Below, piece by piece: positions 21,801 through 32,650 of a DNA stretch of 64,000 bases. Location of the stretch: positions 1 to 64,000 of the forward strand of contig VWPU01001224.1 of the NCBI GenBank assembly GCA_013398955.1, in the 5' to 3' direction. The translations under genes were made by a program, and so were the position numbers. A model generated the notes under the pieces. It searched no databases, was not told the origin of the DNA, and saw only the letters and a program-made list of their open reading frames with translations. Every line of letters starts with the position of its first letter. The first letter of the stretch is position 1. Origin of the DNA: Callaeas wilsoni (Eukaryota; Chordata; Aves; Passeriformes; Callaeidae).

Positions 21801-23372
21801 CAGTCAAGGAGAGAACCTGTAGCTCTGACTTTTGAGTTACTTGGCCCAGGTCCACACAAATGACTTGGCCACGATCCCTCCGGAGGCTGTGATATTAAAA
21901 GGATGTGGGTGCACGCATGTGTGTCGGTGCTGGTGTGCACCCACGTGTGGACGCTGCCAAAGCCCTGGGATAAGGCTCCCAAAGGATACAAAGAGCTGAT
22001 GCACTGGGGCACACCTGGCCAAGACTGTGGAGACCTTCAACCGGTGCAAGATGAGATGAAAGGGAGTTTGCTATTTGAGCAAAACTAATCAGGGGTATTT
22101 AATTACACAGGAACGTCTTTCATCAGCCAGAGCAAACAAAGTAGGGACCAAACTGCAAAGAGCGATGGGAAGGAGGCAGCGAGCAGCTGGCAAAGCCATT
22201 GTACAGCAAGATGGATCACACAGGCAAGGGCAGGAAACCAAGGAAGCTCCTGGCAACTCCAGCCAAACAAAGCACAGGGAGCCAAGAGACCTGCAAACCA
22301 GGAGACCTGAGGAGCACAGCAAGAATGCTCCGAGGTGCAACCAGCCTAGGGGCAACGGAGGCCAAAACAGTTCTCTCCTCCCCGCTGCTGCGCCTGCTCC
22401 TGTGCATGGCTGGTGCCAGGACCCCAAGCCGCAGCTCGGGGCAGTCACTGATTCCCTCCAGCCACAGGACTCCCTGCAGCGAGGGCAGGGAGCAGCTCAC
22501 CCTGCTCACGGGTCACTGCACTCATTCCCTTGCTCGCTCTGAAACGGCTGGAGCACACAGCTCCAGCTGCTAACACACCGTAACCTACTAACCCCAAGGC
22601 AGGGCATGCTTCTGGAAAGCCAGCTGTTCAGAGAAGTTCCTTGCAATACTTAGAAACACTTTCTGGGGAAAAAAAGCAAAGCAGATTTTTAGTTATTTAC
22701 CCCAGAGCCCTTGGGCACTGGAATGGACTCAACCCCCAGCACCATCAGTGCCTCTGAGAGTGAAGTGGCACAGGTTCATAACTCTGGATGTACGGTCAGG
22801 GAGGCTGTTGGTGCCCAGAAACACCTCTGCCTTGCCCTGAAGCCCAAGCTGACAGCACAAGCCCAGGTGTTGCAAGATAATCCCCTCCTAGACCAGTATT
22901 GGCTTTGAACTGGCAAGAGGAAGAAGCAGAAGGCAGCAGCGTGTGTCTCCATCATTTAGTAATTCGTCACTAGGTAATCTGCTGCCTTGGTGCATGCCAA
23001 TAGAGAATAAAAGAGATGAGAAACCTTGAATGGGATGAGCAGGGAGCTGCTAGGTGAATTTCTAATGAGGAAAATGTCTACAAGCACTAATAAAAAGACC
23101 TGAAAGAGAATGCATTAGTAATGACAGGGTTTGAAAGAACATTTTTGTTACATGTCAGGCTTCAACTATGAATTTAGAGGCAATCCAGTGGTACTAAATC
23201 CTCTAAACAGCAAGTAATGAAAAGATGACTTAAATTTCCCAATGTGATAAGTGATTTGGAAAGCCACAGTTGTGAGATTTTCAGAAGAAAGCTGTTCTGC
23301 TCTTTTGCGGGGAGGGCATTTAGAAAACAAAAAGAGATTCAGAAGCCCTGAAACCTCTCTGAAAATCCTGAC

Positions 23373-23428
23373 TTCAGATTTTGATTCTGCAGAGGCAGAT
23401 TTCAGATTTTGATTCTGCAGAGGCAGAT
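23373..23428. repeat. Perfect 28-bp tandem duplication
   Basis: The block beginning TTCAGATTTTGATTCTGC and ending GAGGCAGAT occurs at 23373-23400 and again, identical, at 23401-23428. A third copy begins with TTC and then diverges. Complete identity suggests a recent duplication. Confidence 0.9.
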
Positions 23429-26400
23429 TTCCTGCCCTCTCCCCAAGATGCTCTCAGCTGCACACAGCAACCTAGATGTGCAAATATGAACAGTGCACTC
23501 AGCTCTGCTGCTGCTGGATCTGCACACATGAGAAAACCCCAGTCACACCAAGCTCTCCATCTGTTTTAACTGTACATTCAGAGAGGTTCTCCAACACCTC
23601 TCTAAGTATCTTGAGGGGATGCAGCCTGGCTTCACCCCAACATTCCTGAATTTCAGGAAGTCGAGAAGAAGCAAGGAGAAGATCTTGAAGGGGAGGCTTA
23701 AAAAGCAAACCTGTACGTGAACAGCACATACCCTGGGATATTCACTTTGCTTTTTGTCTGCTTTTTCAAGGCTCAGGGAAGCTCACATTTTGCTTTCAAA
23801 TACGAGTCTCACAGAATATGATTGCAAGATGACTGCTTTGGGAAAGGGGGGAGGAGAGTCCTGCCAGGCTGTTTTTCACAGCTGACCGAGCAGGAATCTC
23901 CCGCCGTAGAGACGAAGGCCCCCTTGGAGAATATCTCTTCAGACAGACAGCAGGTAATTGATCCTGCTCATGTGAACAACATCTTGTCATTTTTCAAACA
24001 CTTGGAGGAAAGAAGGTTAATATCTTTGGAGCCAGAGCCCGGGGAATACGCAAAGTCACTACGGTGGCAGGGTGGCAAGGGCAGCTCTCATCCTTGTACA
24101 ACCAGCTGGCAAAGCACTGGAATAAAGACCTTGACCAGATGCACTGGTGCTTCAGTGGTGCACCTGCGTATTCTGCATTTGTTGTATTTCATCAAAATGT
24201 AGAAAAAGGGTCTTTGTAGCCTTCTCAGCTGATGCAGAATCACTCAAGTGGTCTCCAGCCGTGTTCGGGGCTGTGATGCATCTTGAAGAAACTTTTCAGT
24301 CTGTTGCAAAGCCAAAAAATTCTCGCCTTGAAAAACAGCAAGGGCCAGGCCAGCTACAGGGGCAAAGCTCACCCCACCCCTATGAAATGAGGGCACTAAA
24401 TGCCATCTTGCCCTCTTCTTCCTTGATGAGCGAGTGGCAGAGCCCTTCTCTCCAACAACGCAGACATTTCAAACAGAAAGGACACGGTCCCATCAAAGGT
24501 AGGTCAAGTCTTTGGAACAAACCACTCAAGGGTGCCTCGGATCCCGCGGCAGATGTAGCATACAAAATTAACCATGTTTGCTCGAAGCCTGCACTCACAG
24601 GTGAGCCAAAGGGACCGCGCAGACGAGGAACGGAGCACAGCCAGGCAGCTAAATAGGACTTAAAAGCTTTTGAAGCTGCAAACACTGGAATGAACTGGGG
24701 CATGAAATTAATTTTAACTGTACTGAATAGGAGACAGGCCATAAAACTCCATGAAAATAAGAGACCGGTAACATTTCAGTAAGAGTAGAAATTCTCCCGG
24801 TAACTCCCCAGTCAGCTCTATTAGCATACGTGACTCATCCCAGCTGAAAAGCAAAGCAAACAAGAAGGGAGAATTAAATGAGTGTTGCAAGGCAGAGAAT
24901 ATGGCTGTGGAGAAATCGAGGAATCCTGGCTTTCTGATATTCAAATGCCTTCCCACTGACACTTGCAAACACTCTACTGAGAAAAAAAAATTCACACTAG
25001 GAAATGTTTAAAACCAAAAAAAAAAAAACTACAAAAAGTATTTGTGACAATAACAGCCTGGCCATCTCGTGCCCAGGTATGAGGCTCCAAACCAGCTTCA
25101 CGTGGGGGCAGTTTCCACTTGGCACAACACAGCCAGGATGCAGTGAGGATTTGTGGACAGAATCACAACCCAGATGATTTTCCAGCAATCTGCCAAAAGG
25201 CTTTTTCATCATGGCTAAATCTGCATAGGGTGAAGCTGTTCTGAAGAATCTGCATCCAATTACACCTTGGCAAAATATAACCTGTGGTGTCCTGGCAGCT
25301 GTCCTGATGCTCTAATGCATCTGGCTGGTGTCTCCCAGCACCCTGACAACTTAACTCCATCTTCTATGGAAACAGCCACCTCCAGGCTATGGAGCAGAAG
25401 CTGCTCTTCTGGAGCAGAAAGGCACAAACATATTAAGAACAAGGAAAAGATAAAAGCCATCTTCAAATTCAGCTTGTGGAAAAGTTGTAGATTAGATGGG
25501 AACATCCAAGCACAGCTTGGTCAAAACAGAGAAGTCTGCTATCTCTTGCTCTTGGTCAAAGCACCCTGAATTGTTTGCTTGGAAGAATCACCCCAGAACT
25601 GATTTCCTATCTGCCTCCCAAGCATCAAAATGTCCTTTACTGTGCAGCAGGGACGCAGAGATGGGAGAAAAGACACACCAATTTCTCTGCCTGTCCACCA
25701 AGTAGCAAAGTGCAGACCAGACCCAAGGCCCTCCAAGGCAGACCCACGGCCAAAAGCAGCCAACATCTGGAGTCCAGATCACTCAGGGGCCTTTCGCCGA
25801 GCTAGATCTGTAACTGTGCTCGGCTGGCATCAATAACCAGCTGAAGGCAGCTAATTGCCAGGTTTCTGGAAGGAGGAGACGGAGGCTTTTCATTAAAATG
25901 TGTGGTTTCCTTCCCGTATTTTTGCAGCATTAATCACAGCGAACATTAACCCCAAGCCTGCCTGTTCCAACCTCTCCTTGGTCTGTCACTGCCACCGCTA
26001 CAGCCACATGGGGACTGTCACTGCCTGGGCTGGGGATAACCCTGCAGATGCCTACAGAGGCAGGGATGGAGGGGAACACCTGCTCTGCTGGTTGGCTTGA
26101 TGGGGCTTCACCTCTTATCAACAGTTTTACTCCTGACCTGCGCAATCGGTTCCCTCTTGTTTGCGCTCGTCTTTCAGGCAGCAACCCAGGACAGGAAATC
26201 GTTTAAATCACAGGAAAATGTGATCACAAACCCACAAATATTGGCAGGGGAATGGAGAGTGGGTGAAGTATCTGACCCTACTTTTAACTCGTTCTTTCAA
26301 GGACAGGACTAGTGGTCAGCTTGAAATCGCCACCCTCAGCACCTGCACTGGGATGGCTGTGGGGCCCTTCCAGGTGAGAGAGGGTCCCCGAGAGCTGGTG

Positions 26401-26510
26401 ACTTCCACACACCATCAGAGCCGGGGTGAGACACCACCAGCAACGCAGAGAGCACGTCCTTGGGCCAGCACCTCGGGCCACACAAGGTGGTTTATCAATC
26501 ATCCCCCCTG

Positions 26511-26567
26511 AACTGACAGGGACCCCCAGAACTGACAGGGACCTCCCAAATTGACAAGGACCCCCTG
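26511..26567. repeat. 19-bp tandem repeat, three copies
   Basis: AACTGACAGGGACC-type units start at 26511, 26530 and 26549. The third copy has AATTGACAAGGACC. The period is a constant 19 bp. Confidence 0.85.
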
Positions 26568-26844
26568 AGCCCTGTGGGAGCTGAGGGGCTGGGGGTGAGG
26601 CTGGGTTTGAATGTTTTGCAGGGAGTGCCTTGCTGGGATGACACAGGAAGCTTTGGGTGGAGCAGGAACGGAGCAGGGCCTGGCAGGGAGCAGTGGGGTC
26701 ACGTCACCAAACCCTCCTCCCTGCAGCCCTTGGGGACAGAGAGCCCCTAAACACTGCCACCTCCTACCACGCTCCCCTCGAGCAAAGGTACAGGAACTCT
26801 TCCCTTATAAACCCCCGGGATCAATTAACACACCGCTGAAAAGC

Positions 26845-27230
26845 AAGAGATTATTAACTGTTGTTAATAGATTATTAAAGATGATTATCACCAGCTGACC
26901 GAGCTGGTACCAAAATAGACACGCTGCAGGCAGCTCAGAGCAATCATCAGTTCATTCAAGGCAGATAAAAAGTTTCAGATCTGGTTTGACTATTTGAATT
27001 TCCAACAATAATCACAATTATCGCTATTCTCATTATCTGTTATAGTTCTTCTATGTTCAGGAAGTCACTGTGGTTATTAAACACATGCTGATGATTAAAT
27101 CATGTATTGAGGTGATAAGTCAAATTAGATGATTGCTAAGTCGCAGTAAGTATCTTTGAAATAACCAGTTGTTATTAGACATTCAAGAGGTCCTTCACAA
27201 AAATCTAATTGTAATTGCAACTTTTCATTT
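26845..27230. promoter_or_regulatory. AT-rich, repeat-free intronic stretch, candidate conserved element
   Basis: This stretch lies 0.4-0.8 kb 5' of the exon at 27620 in plus coordinates and is rich in TTAAT, GATTA and TAATCA words. It includes a TATTAAC/GTTAATA inverted pair at 26852-26869. Its composition resembles conserved non-coding DNA of developmental genes, but conservation was not tested. Confidence 0.2.
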
Positions 27231-27619
27231 TACCTCATCTTTCTCGCATGCAAACACACACACACAGACAGAAGCAGCTGATTTCATATTTCAGTACGGG
27301 TGAAACACAGAAGAAAGCACTTAAGGTAAGTGTTCTCTGGGAAAACATCAAGGGACTAGCCAGGACCCACATCCACCCCACCCCACGAGAAAATCAAACA
27401 GCACCTTCAGCATCCACCTTAAGCTACAGCTCCCGACTGCTGGGCTCCTGGAGCTGCTCCCAGAGCTGGTTTGTGCTTCAGGCACCCGGAGCAGCTCTAA
27501 TAGGATGCTCACAATTCCTCGGCAGCTTTAACTGAGGTCTAGGAGCAAGCTGGCACCCCTCCTGCTCCAGCCTACCGCCCAACCTGACATTTAAAATAGC
27601 TTTATTGCCACATACTTAC

Positions 27620-27672
27620 ATTTTAATGTTTTCATGGTACTGCCTGGTGTCTGAAGGCTGGTTGTATAACGG
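27620..27672 (-). CDS. NCOR2: NCOR2 exon, PLYNQPSDTRQYHENIK (residues 118-134 plus two bases of 135)
   Basis: This 53-nt exon encodes 17 full codons plus AT. The AT joins the A at the start of the next exon to complete an isoleucine codon. The acceptor is TTATTTCAG before CCGTTATAC, and the donor is AAAAT followed by GTAAGT. The peptide PLYNQPSDTRQYHENIK is essentially identical in NCOR1 and NCOR2. An oddity is that the intron sequence immediately upstream stays open in the same frame back to an ATG at 27832-27834. That stretch sits against a CpG-rich patch at 27735-28060, so an alternative first exon could read straight into this one (see findings). In the normal transcript the exon is spliced between 32594-32650 and 18826-18892. 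Confidence 0.95.
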
Positions 27673-27734
27673 CTGAAATAAATAAGAGAAATCAAGGCAT
27701 AAATGGTACGGTCTGACACTTAGAAACTTAAGCC

Positions 27735-28060
27735 CATCAGGAGCGGTGCAGATCCGCAGCCCGCGGCCCAGCCCCGCTCCCGGCCGTACCGGAGGGTGCT
27801 GGCTCCCGGCAGCGCCGCTCGAGTCCCGGTGCATCCCGGCTCAGCCCGTGGGAGGGCAGGCAGCGCTCGAACGAGCTGGCTCAGAACAAGCAATTTGCGA
27901 CGTCGTCCAGATAAACACGGCACGGCGAGTACGTGGCTGTTATTCACCGATTAAAAAACGCACTGCGCCTCGGAACATATGACACGGGGGAGGCGAGGGG
28001 AAAGCGGGGCTCGGGGAGCGGGGAGAGACTGTCTGTGAGCTGCAAGTTGTTATGTCTACG
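27735..28060. promoter_or_regulatory. NCOR2: CpG-rich patch just upstream of an NCOR2 exon (candidate internal promoter)
   Basis: By hand count there are about 34 CpG in the 285 bases 27740-28024, roughly one every 8 bases, against sparse CpG in flanking intron. On the minus strand it lies immediately 5' of the exon at 27620-27672. No TATA motif is evident at an obvious position, as is common for CpG-island promoters. That it acts as a promoter is inference from composition and position only. Confidence 0.4.
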
Positions 28061-29264
28061 CGGCAAAAGCCTGCCTGAGCCCTCCCAGGGAGCCAAGCAC
28101 AGGCAACTGCAGGCAGGACGAGTGCTTGCCCCTGGGGTTTCCAGCATTGCCAAGGGTGGGTCGGCCCCAGGCACGTCACCGCAGTCCCCCAGCACTCCTG
28201 AGTACAGCGACGCTCATCTGTCCCTCAAGAGGGGCAACTGGGCTCCAGCAGAAAAAGTGTTTTCCCCAGGGTTGCTCTGTGCCCCCACACCCTCGGTGGG
28301 GATATGGCAGAGGCCTCAATGGGGAGTCAGGAGAGTTGGATCCATCCCTGGTCACTGCTACCTCTCCCTTCCCAGGGATTTACCTTGGGAACCTGGAGGG
28401 TCCCTCCTCTGGAAAGGAGAGATGCCACAGAGACGCGGCTCAAGCCCACCCATTGTAATGAACAGCTCAGCACACGCTCCAGGGGCTGCCACCGGCTGTG
28501 TCCACATCAGCAGGCTGACAGGGTGCTCAGGATCAAGCCTTTCGGCATCTCTGTTCATGGTCTTTAGCTGCTGTGAACACGTCCAAGACTGGGATAACCA
28601 AAAAGCTTGCCATAGCCCAACCATCACCAGCAACCAGGCACCTAAAGAGCACAGCTCAGATCTGACCACAAAAACATCACCAAGTACTCAAGCAGTTCAT
28701 CCACAAACCTTCCCCAAACCAGCTGCAAGCAGCTAACATTTGTGGCCAAACACAGGCAGAGGAACGTGATTGCCTGGCTGAAGGCAGCATCCTGACCATG
28801 GATACACACACCAGCTCACCCTCCCACTGTGGTCACAGGGCTGAGGCTGTGCTCTGGGTCCACCCGATTTCATCTCAGATTAAACACAGGAAAAGGGCAA
28901 AACATCTGCTGAGCATCTGCTCAACCAGGTGAGCAGCACTGCAGGCAACAGGACCTGTGAAAAAAGATGGGTCCTTTTCCCCTCCAGTTTGAAGAAGGCG
29001 TTACTGCCACCTCCTCCGTGGTATCTCCCTATCACCATCACAGGTACTTGGCACAGAAGCTTGTTTTTCCACACAGCCTGTCTCTACTGCTCTGTAGAAC
29101 ACAGATACTGCTTCACCACTCCGCTGCCACACAGGACAGCCACATCAACCCACAGAGAACAGAGACTGGGTGTAGCTCTCCCTACTCCATCACCGCTGCA
29201 CCAGCAGGTCACCAGCTTCTCCTTCTGGCTGCCCTTGGACGTGTCCCTCTTCGCTGTGAAAGCA

Positions 29265-29314
29265 CACGTAATCCCCAGGCGGAAGGGGCACGCGGAGGCA
29301 CGTAATCCCCAGGC
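29265..29314. repeat. Direct repeat of 16 bp at 34-bp spacing
   Basis: CACGTAATCCCCAGGC occurs at 29265-29280 and at 29299-29314. The intervening GGAAGGGGCACGCGGAGG keeps little similarity to what follows the second copy. Confidence 0.8.
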
Positions 29315-32300
29315 AGACAGGCACGGGGAGATGAACCGCCGTGTTCCAGGAGCGATGCAGGGCTGACGGCAGCGTCCGGGCATCCGTTACCTGGCGAGGG
29401 GGTGACTGATGGGCTGCAAGTCTGCCAGGAGGCACCTGCCAGGAGACCTGGCCACCCTGTGCTGGCAGAGCCAGGCAGATGAGAGGGACGAGCAGGTCCT
29501 TGTGAAGAAGACATTCTCAGTGGTACCCCTTCCCCCGGGGTGTTTCTACCATGAATCGTCTCCGATCTGCTGGTTCAACTCCAGGCTCAGAGCTGGCTGT
29601 GCACTTCACGCTTGGAAAGCTCAGAGGAACACAGACATCCGTCTCATCACGTAGCTGGAGAGAGGCAGGTCTGCACCACAGAGAGAAGAAATAGAGCCGC
29701 AGCTCCAGAGCATCGCATCCACAGCCACCCTGGAAAGCTGGAGCGACCGCTGGGAGGCCTTGACCAGTGACTGTCTTCTGGAAGAGGACTGTAGGAACTG
29801 GAAACACTGAGAAATAGTTGTCTCTCTTCCCTCCTTGCTCAGGAAAATCAAAGCAAAGAAGCTTGCATGTGGCAGGTCACAGAGAACTTCCTCGTGGGAG
29901 AAGCAGTGGAATTAATGTTTTGGTTTGGACCTGGGTTAGAAAATGCTCACGTGCACATGGACATCACGGCTGCCCTGATGCCAACCAGCTGACCAAAAGC
30001 TAATGATTCCTCTCTACTACAACCTGTCTATGATAGCAACACTTAGAGTCTTAGCTAGCAAACCTAAGTGTTAGCAGACAAGCACTGGGACACACCACTT
30101 TAAAAGCAATGCCCAAACATTCAGAAATAAGAAATTCTGGGACCCAAATCCAAGATCCACATGACACCAGCATCTCGAAGAGATTTCTATCTGCACAATA
30201 GCCTCAGCACCGTAACTCGGCCCACGCAGTGGAGGAAGCCCAGGAGATAAGTTCTACTTACCCACAGAGAACTTATAGACTAAATACTTCAAGAAACTTT
30301 ATTCTCAACAGGGCAGGGACTGAGAAACGGCATCTTCCCTCAGAGCCACTCACAACTCCAAATTCTACCTTTCTCAGGAAGTAAGCAGAAGTAAAGCTCA
30401 CAGGTCAGACAGGCAAGGTGATGTTCAAAACATCCCCAGTGTTTCTCCAGGGTTAGGAACACGTAATGCATTTCTCTGGAGGACGACATTTTAGAAAAAC
30501 ATAACTGCAATGCAAAGCTATTACTGGAAAAGCCCTGGATTTACTAAAAGCTCTTTAGAAATAAAACAGAATGAAAGGTCTCAATTGCTTTCTGGACACT
30601 GCAGGGTTCAGACTACACATCTCCAAACATTTCTCCCTGGAGGAAACACGGGGACATTTCTTAAATGGTACCGCTACACTGCAGGGATGAAATGAGCAGA
30701 GCCCTGGTTTAGTGAGTCACAACCTCCTCCTGACCCAGAGGGGAGCACCAGCTTCCCAGGACCCAACCTGGATCCCTGCTTCCCAGGAATCCCTGGGCCT
30801 CCTGCTCCAATCTGCCAGCAGCACCCAGTACTGGTGCCGTGACTGACCGATTCCCACCGCAACCTCTCACCTCAGCCCATGAGCCCCGGCACGCTGCCCG
30901 CTACCGAGCCCGTGTGCATCCAGCACCACCACTGCTCCAAAGGCCCCAACCAGAGCTCTCTGAACAGCCAGAACGGGACACTCGAGCAGAGCCGACAGCA
31001 ACGCACAACCCTGCTGGTGACAGCCACACCTCTCCTTGCAGAGACCGGGTTGGCACCAGGATGCCCAACCTCCCTGTAGGGGACTCGCGGGCTGTGGGAA
31101 CTCCAGGGCTGGAGCACGTGGTGTGTGACATGGTGGGCAGGCATGAGCATCAGGCAGAACATGCAGAGCTGCTCTTCTTCCTGGAGCTGCTTCCTTTCCA
31201 GCTCAGAAGAAGCTGTGACTATTCATCTCGTCTCTCGTAACCGCTGGCAGGTCCTGGGCACTGCTGTGCCTGACACGGCCTGGGGGCTGGGCCATGGGAA
31301 GCGCCTCTCCCATGGCAGATGGACCAGAGTCTGCAGGATGCACACAGAGCCCAGCTGGGTTTTCTCAGTGAGGTTTCCCCTTTTCCCCTGCCCTCTGAGG
31401 AGGAAGGCACAGAGACAGAGGAAAGGTTTGCGCTGGGCTCTGTTACAGCCCCCACTGTGTGGTGTCAACATCCAGGGACAAACCATGAATAAACTGAAAA
31501 AAGGAAAAATAGAGGAAAAAAGCAAACAAGGGAGGCGGAAGGAAAGGAAATGCAACATCTTTCAGATAAGGAAGCACCAACCGTGGGCACTGCCAATCTT
31601 CAGAGCAGAAAGAGTAAAGGGTTTGACCCCGGTGACTCAGAGGAATAATAATGAGCGTTACCTCCCCAACAAGGAAGTGGGCTTTGTCACGTGTGACCTC
31701 TCCCTTATGCACAGGGGAAGACAGCAATTAGTACCACCTCCACAAGGCAAGTGCAAATTACAGCTGTCGAAGCCTGAGAGCTGCCTGCTCCCATCTCATA
31801 CAGACGGCTCCCTCCACCGCATCCCACGGCTGGTGCAGAGCAGGAGATTGTCTGTCAGACTGGGTCTGATCCTTCCAGCAGCATCACTGCCAACGCACCT
31901 TTTCCAGGCACCCTTCTCCAGGACTCAGCCCACAAGGGGTTGTTTCCAGCTGCCCCTCCAGCAATCAGTCCTTTGACTTACAGATGGATTTTTCCAGATG
32001 AAGGAGCAGCCCAAAATCGACAATTTGTTCTAAGTTGTTTTCTCAGCTTCCCTGTGCATGAGAGAGACCGAAATAGGAAGTGTGCGAGTCCTGATACCTG
32101 CAGGTTGTGGCAGCTGCTGTCGGGCTGTGCTCACAGAGCACCCTGCAGCACCCTCCTCCGTGTTCAGAGGGTGGGACAGAGGAGAGCCCAAGCACCCATC
32201 CCTCCACACAGCACCTCGAGGCTGGCTGACCAGGCAGCAGCCCCACAGTGCTGGTGCTGTGTCTGCCACCAGCAGACGAAGCCGTCAGCATCCCAAGTGG

Positions 32301-32500
32301 AGGCAGACTGTGCCAGAGCCCCTTCCACCCTCCAGCTCCGCTGCAGCGCGTGAGGAAGGAGCCAAAGGGTTAAGCCTCTCCAAGGAGGGCTCTGTGTATG
32401 TGTCTGCCTGCGTTTCAGTACTCATCTCAGTCACTTTGCTTCCTGCCTTGGTGCTGTGCCAGCAAGAGGTCTGGGCCAGCAGCACACTTCCTTCTGACAG

Positions 32501-32512
32501 ACACACACACAC
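32501..32512. repeat. (AC)6 microsatellite
   Basis: A run of AC dinucleotides lies about 80 bases from the donor of the exon at 32594, inside the intron downstream of it. Confidence 0.75.
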
Positions 32513-32593
32513 AGGGTGCCGCGATCGCTCGCCACCAGGAACCTCTCCAAACCTGGCCCGCTCCCGCGCCCCGCAGCCAGGGGTAACACTCAC

Positions 32594-32650
32594 CAGCTCC
32601 ACCTGGGGACCCAGTCCTTCCAGGATCCGGTGGGCAGCCTCCGCCTTCTT
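32594..32650 (-). CDS. NCOR2: NCOR2 small exon, KKAEAAHRILEGLGPQVEL (residues 99-117)
   Basis: This 57-nt exon encodes 19 codons with phase 0 at both ends. The acceptor CCCTGCAG precedes AAGAAGGCGG, and the donor is GAGCTG followed by GTGAGT. The peptide KKAEAAHRILEGLGPQVEL is almost invariant in NCoR-family proteins and follows directly after the YDENR end of the previous exon. At 57 nt it is too short to show as an open reading frame, so it was found by looking for the missing residues between YDENR and PLYNQ. Like the preceding exon it is symmetric, so skipping it would be frame-neutral. The segment is predicted helical and basic at its start. Its individual binding partner is not established to my knowledge. 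Exon boundaries are certain because the joined frame continues exactly. Confidence 0.95.

Larger units (their letters stand above)
18893..27619 (-). other. NCOR2: NCOR2 intron (8.7 kb)
   Basis: This is a phase-2 intron. It contains a perfect 28-bp tandem duplication at 23373-23428, a 13-base A run at 25016-25028, a 19-bp repeat in three copies at 26511-26567, and an AT-rich stretch at 26845-27230. A 10-bp inverted repeat lies at 21905-21944. No gene was seen. Confidence 0.85.
27673..32593 (-). other. NCOR2: NCOR2 intron (4.9 kb) with CpG-rich patch near its 3' end
   Basis: This phase-0 intron runs from donor GTGAGT at the 32593 end to acceptor TTTCAG at the 27673 end. A CpG-rich patch occupies 27735-28060. 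A partial direct duplication lies at 29265-29314. A run of six AC units at 32501-32512 lies close to the donor end. Open frames such as 27933-28736 show no domain. Confidence 0.85.
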
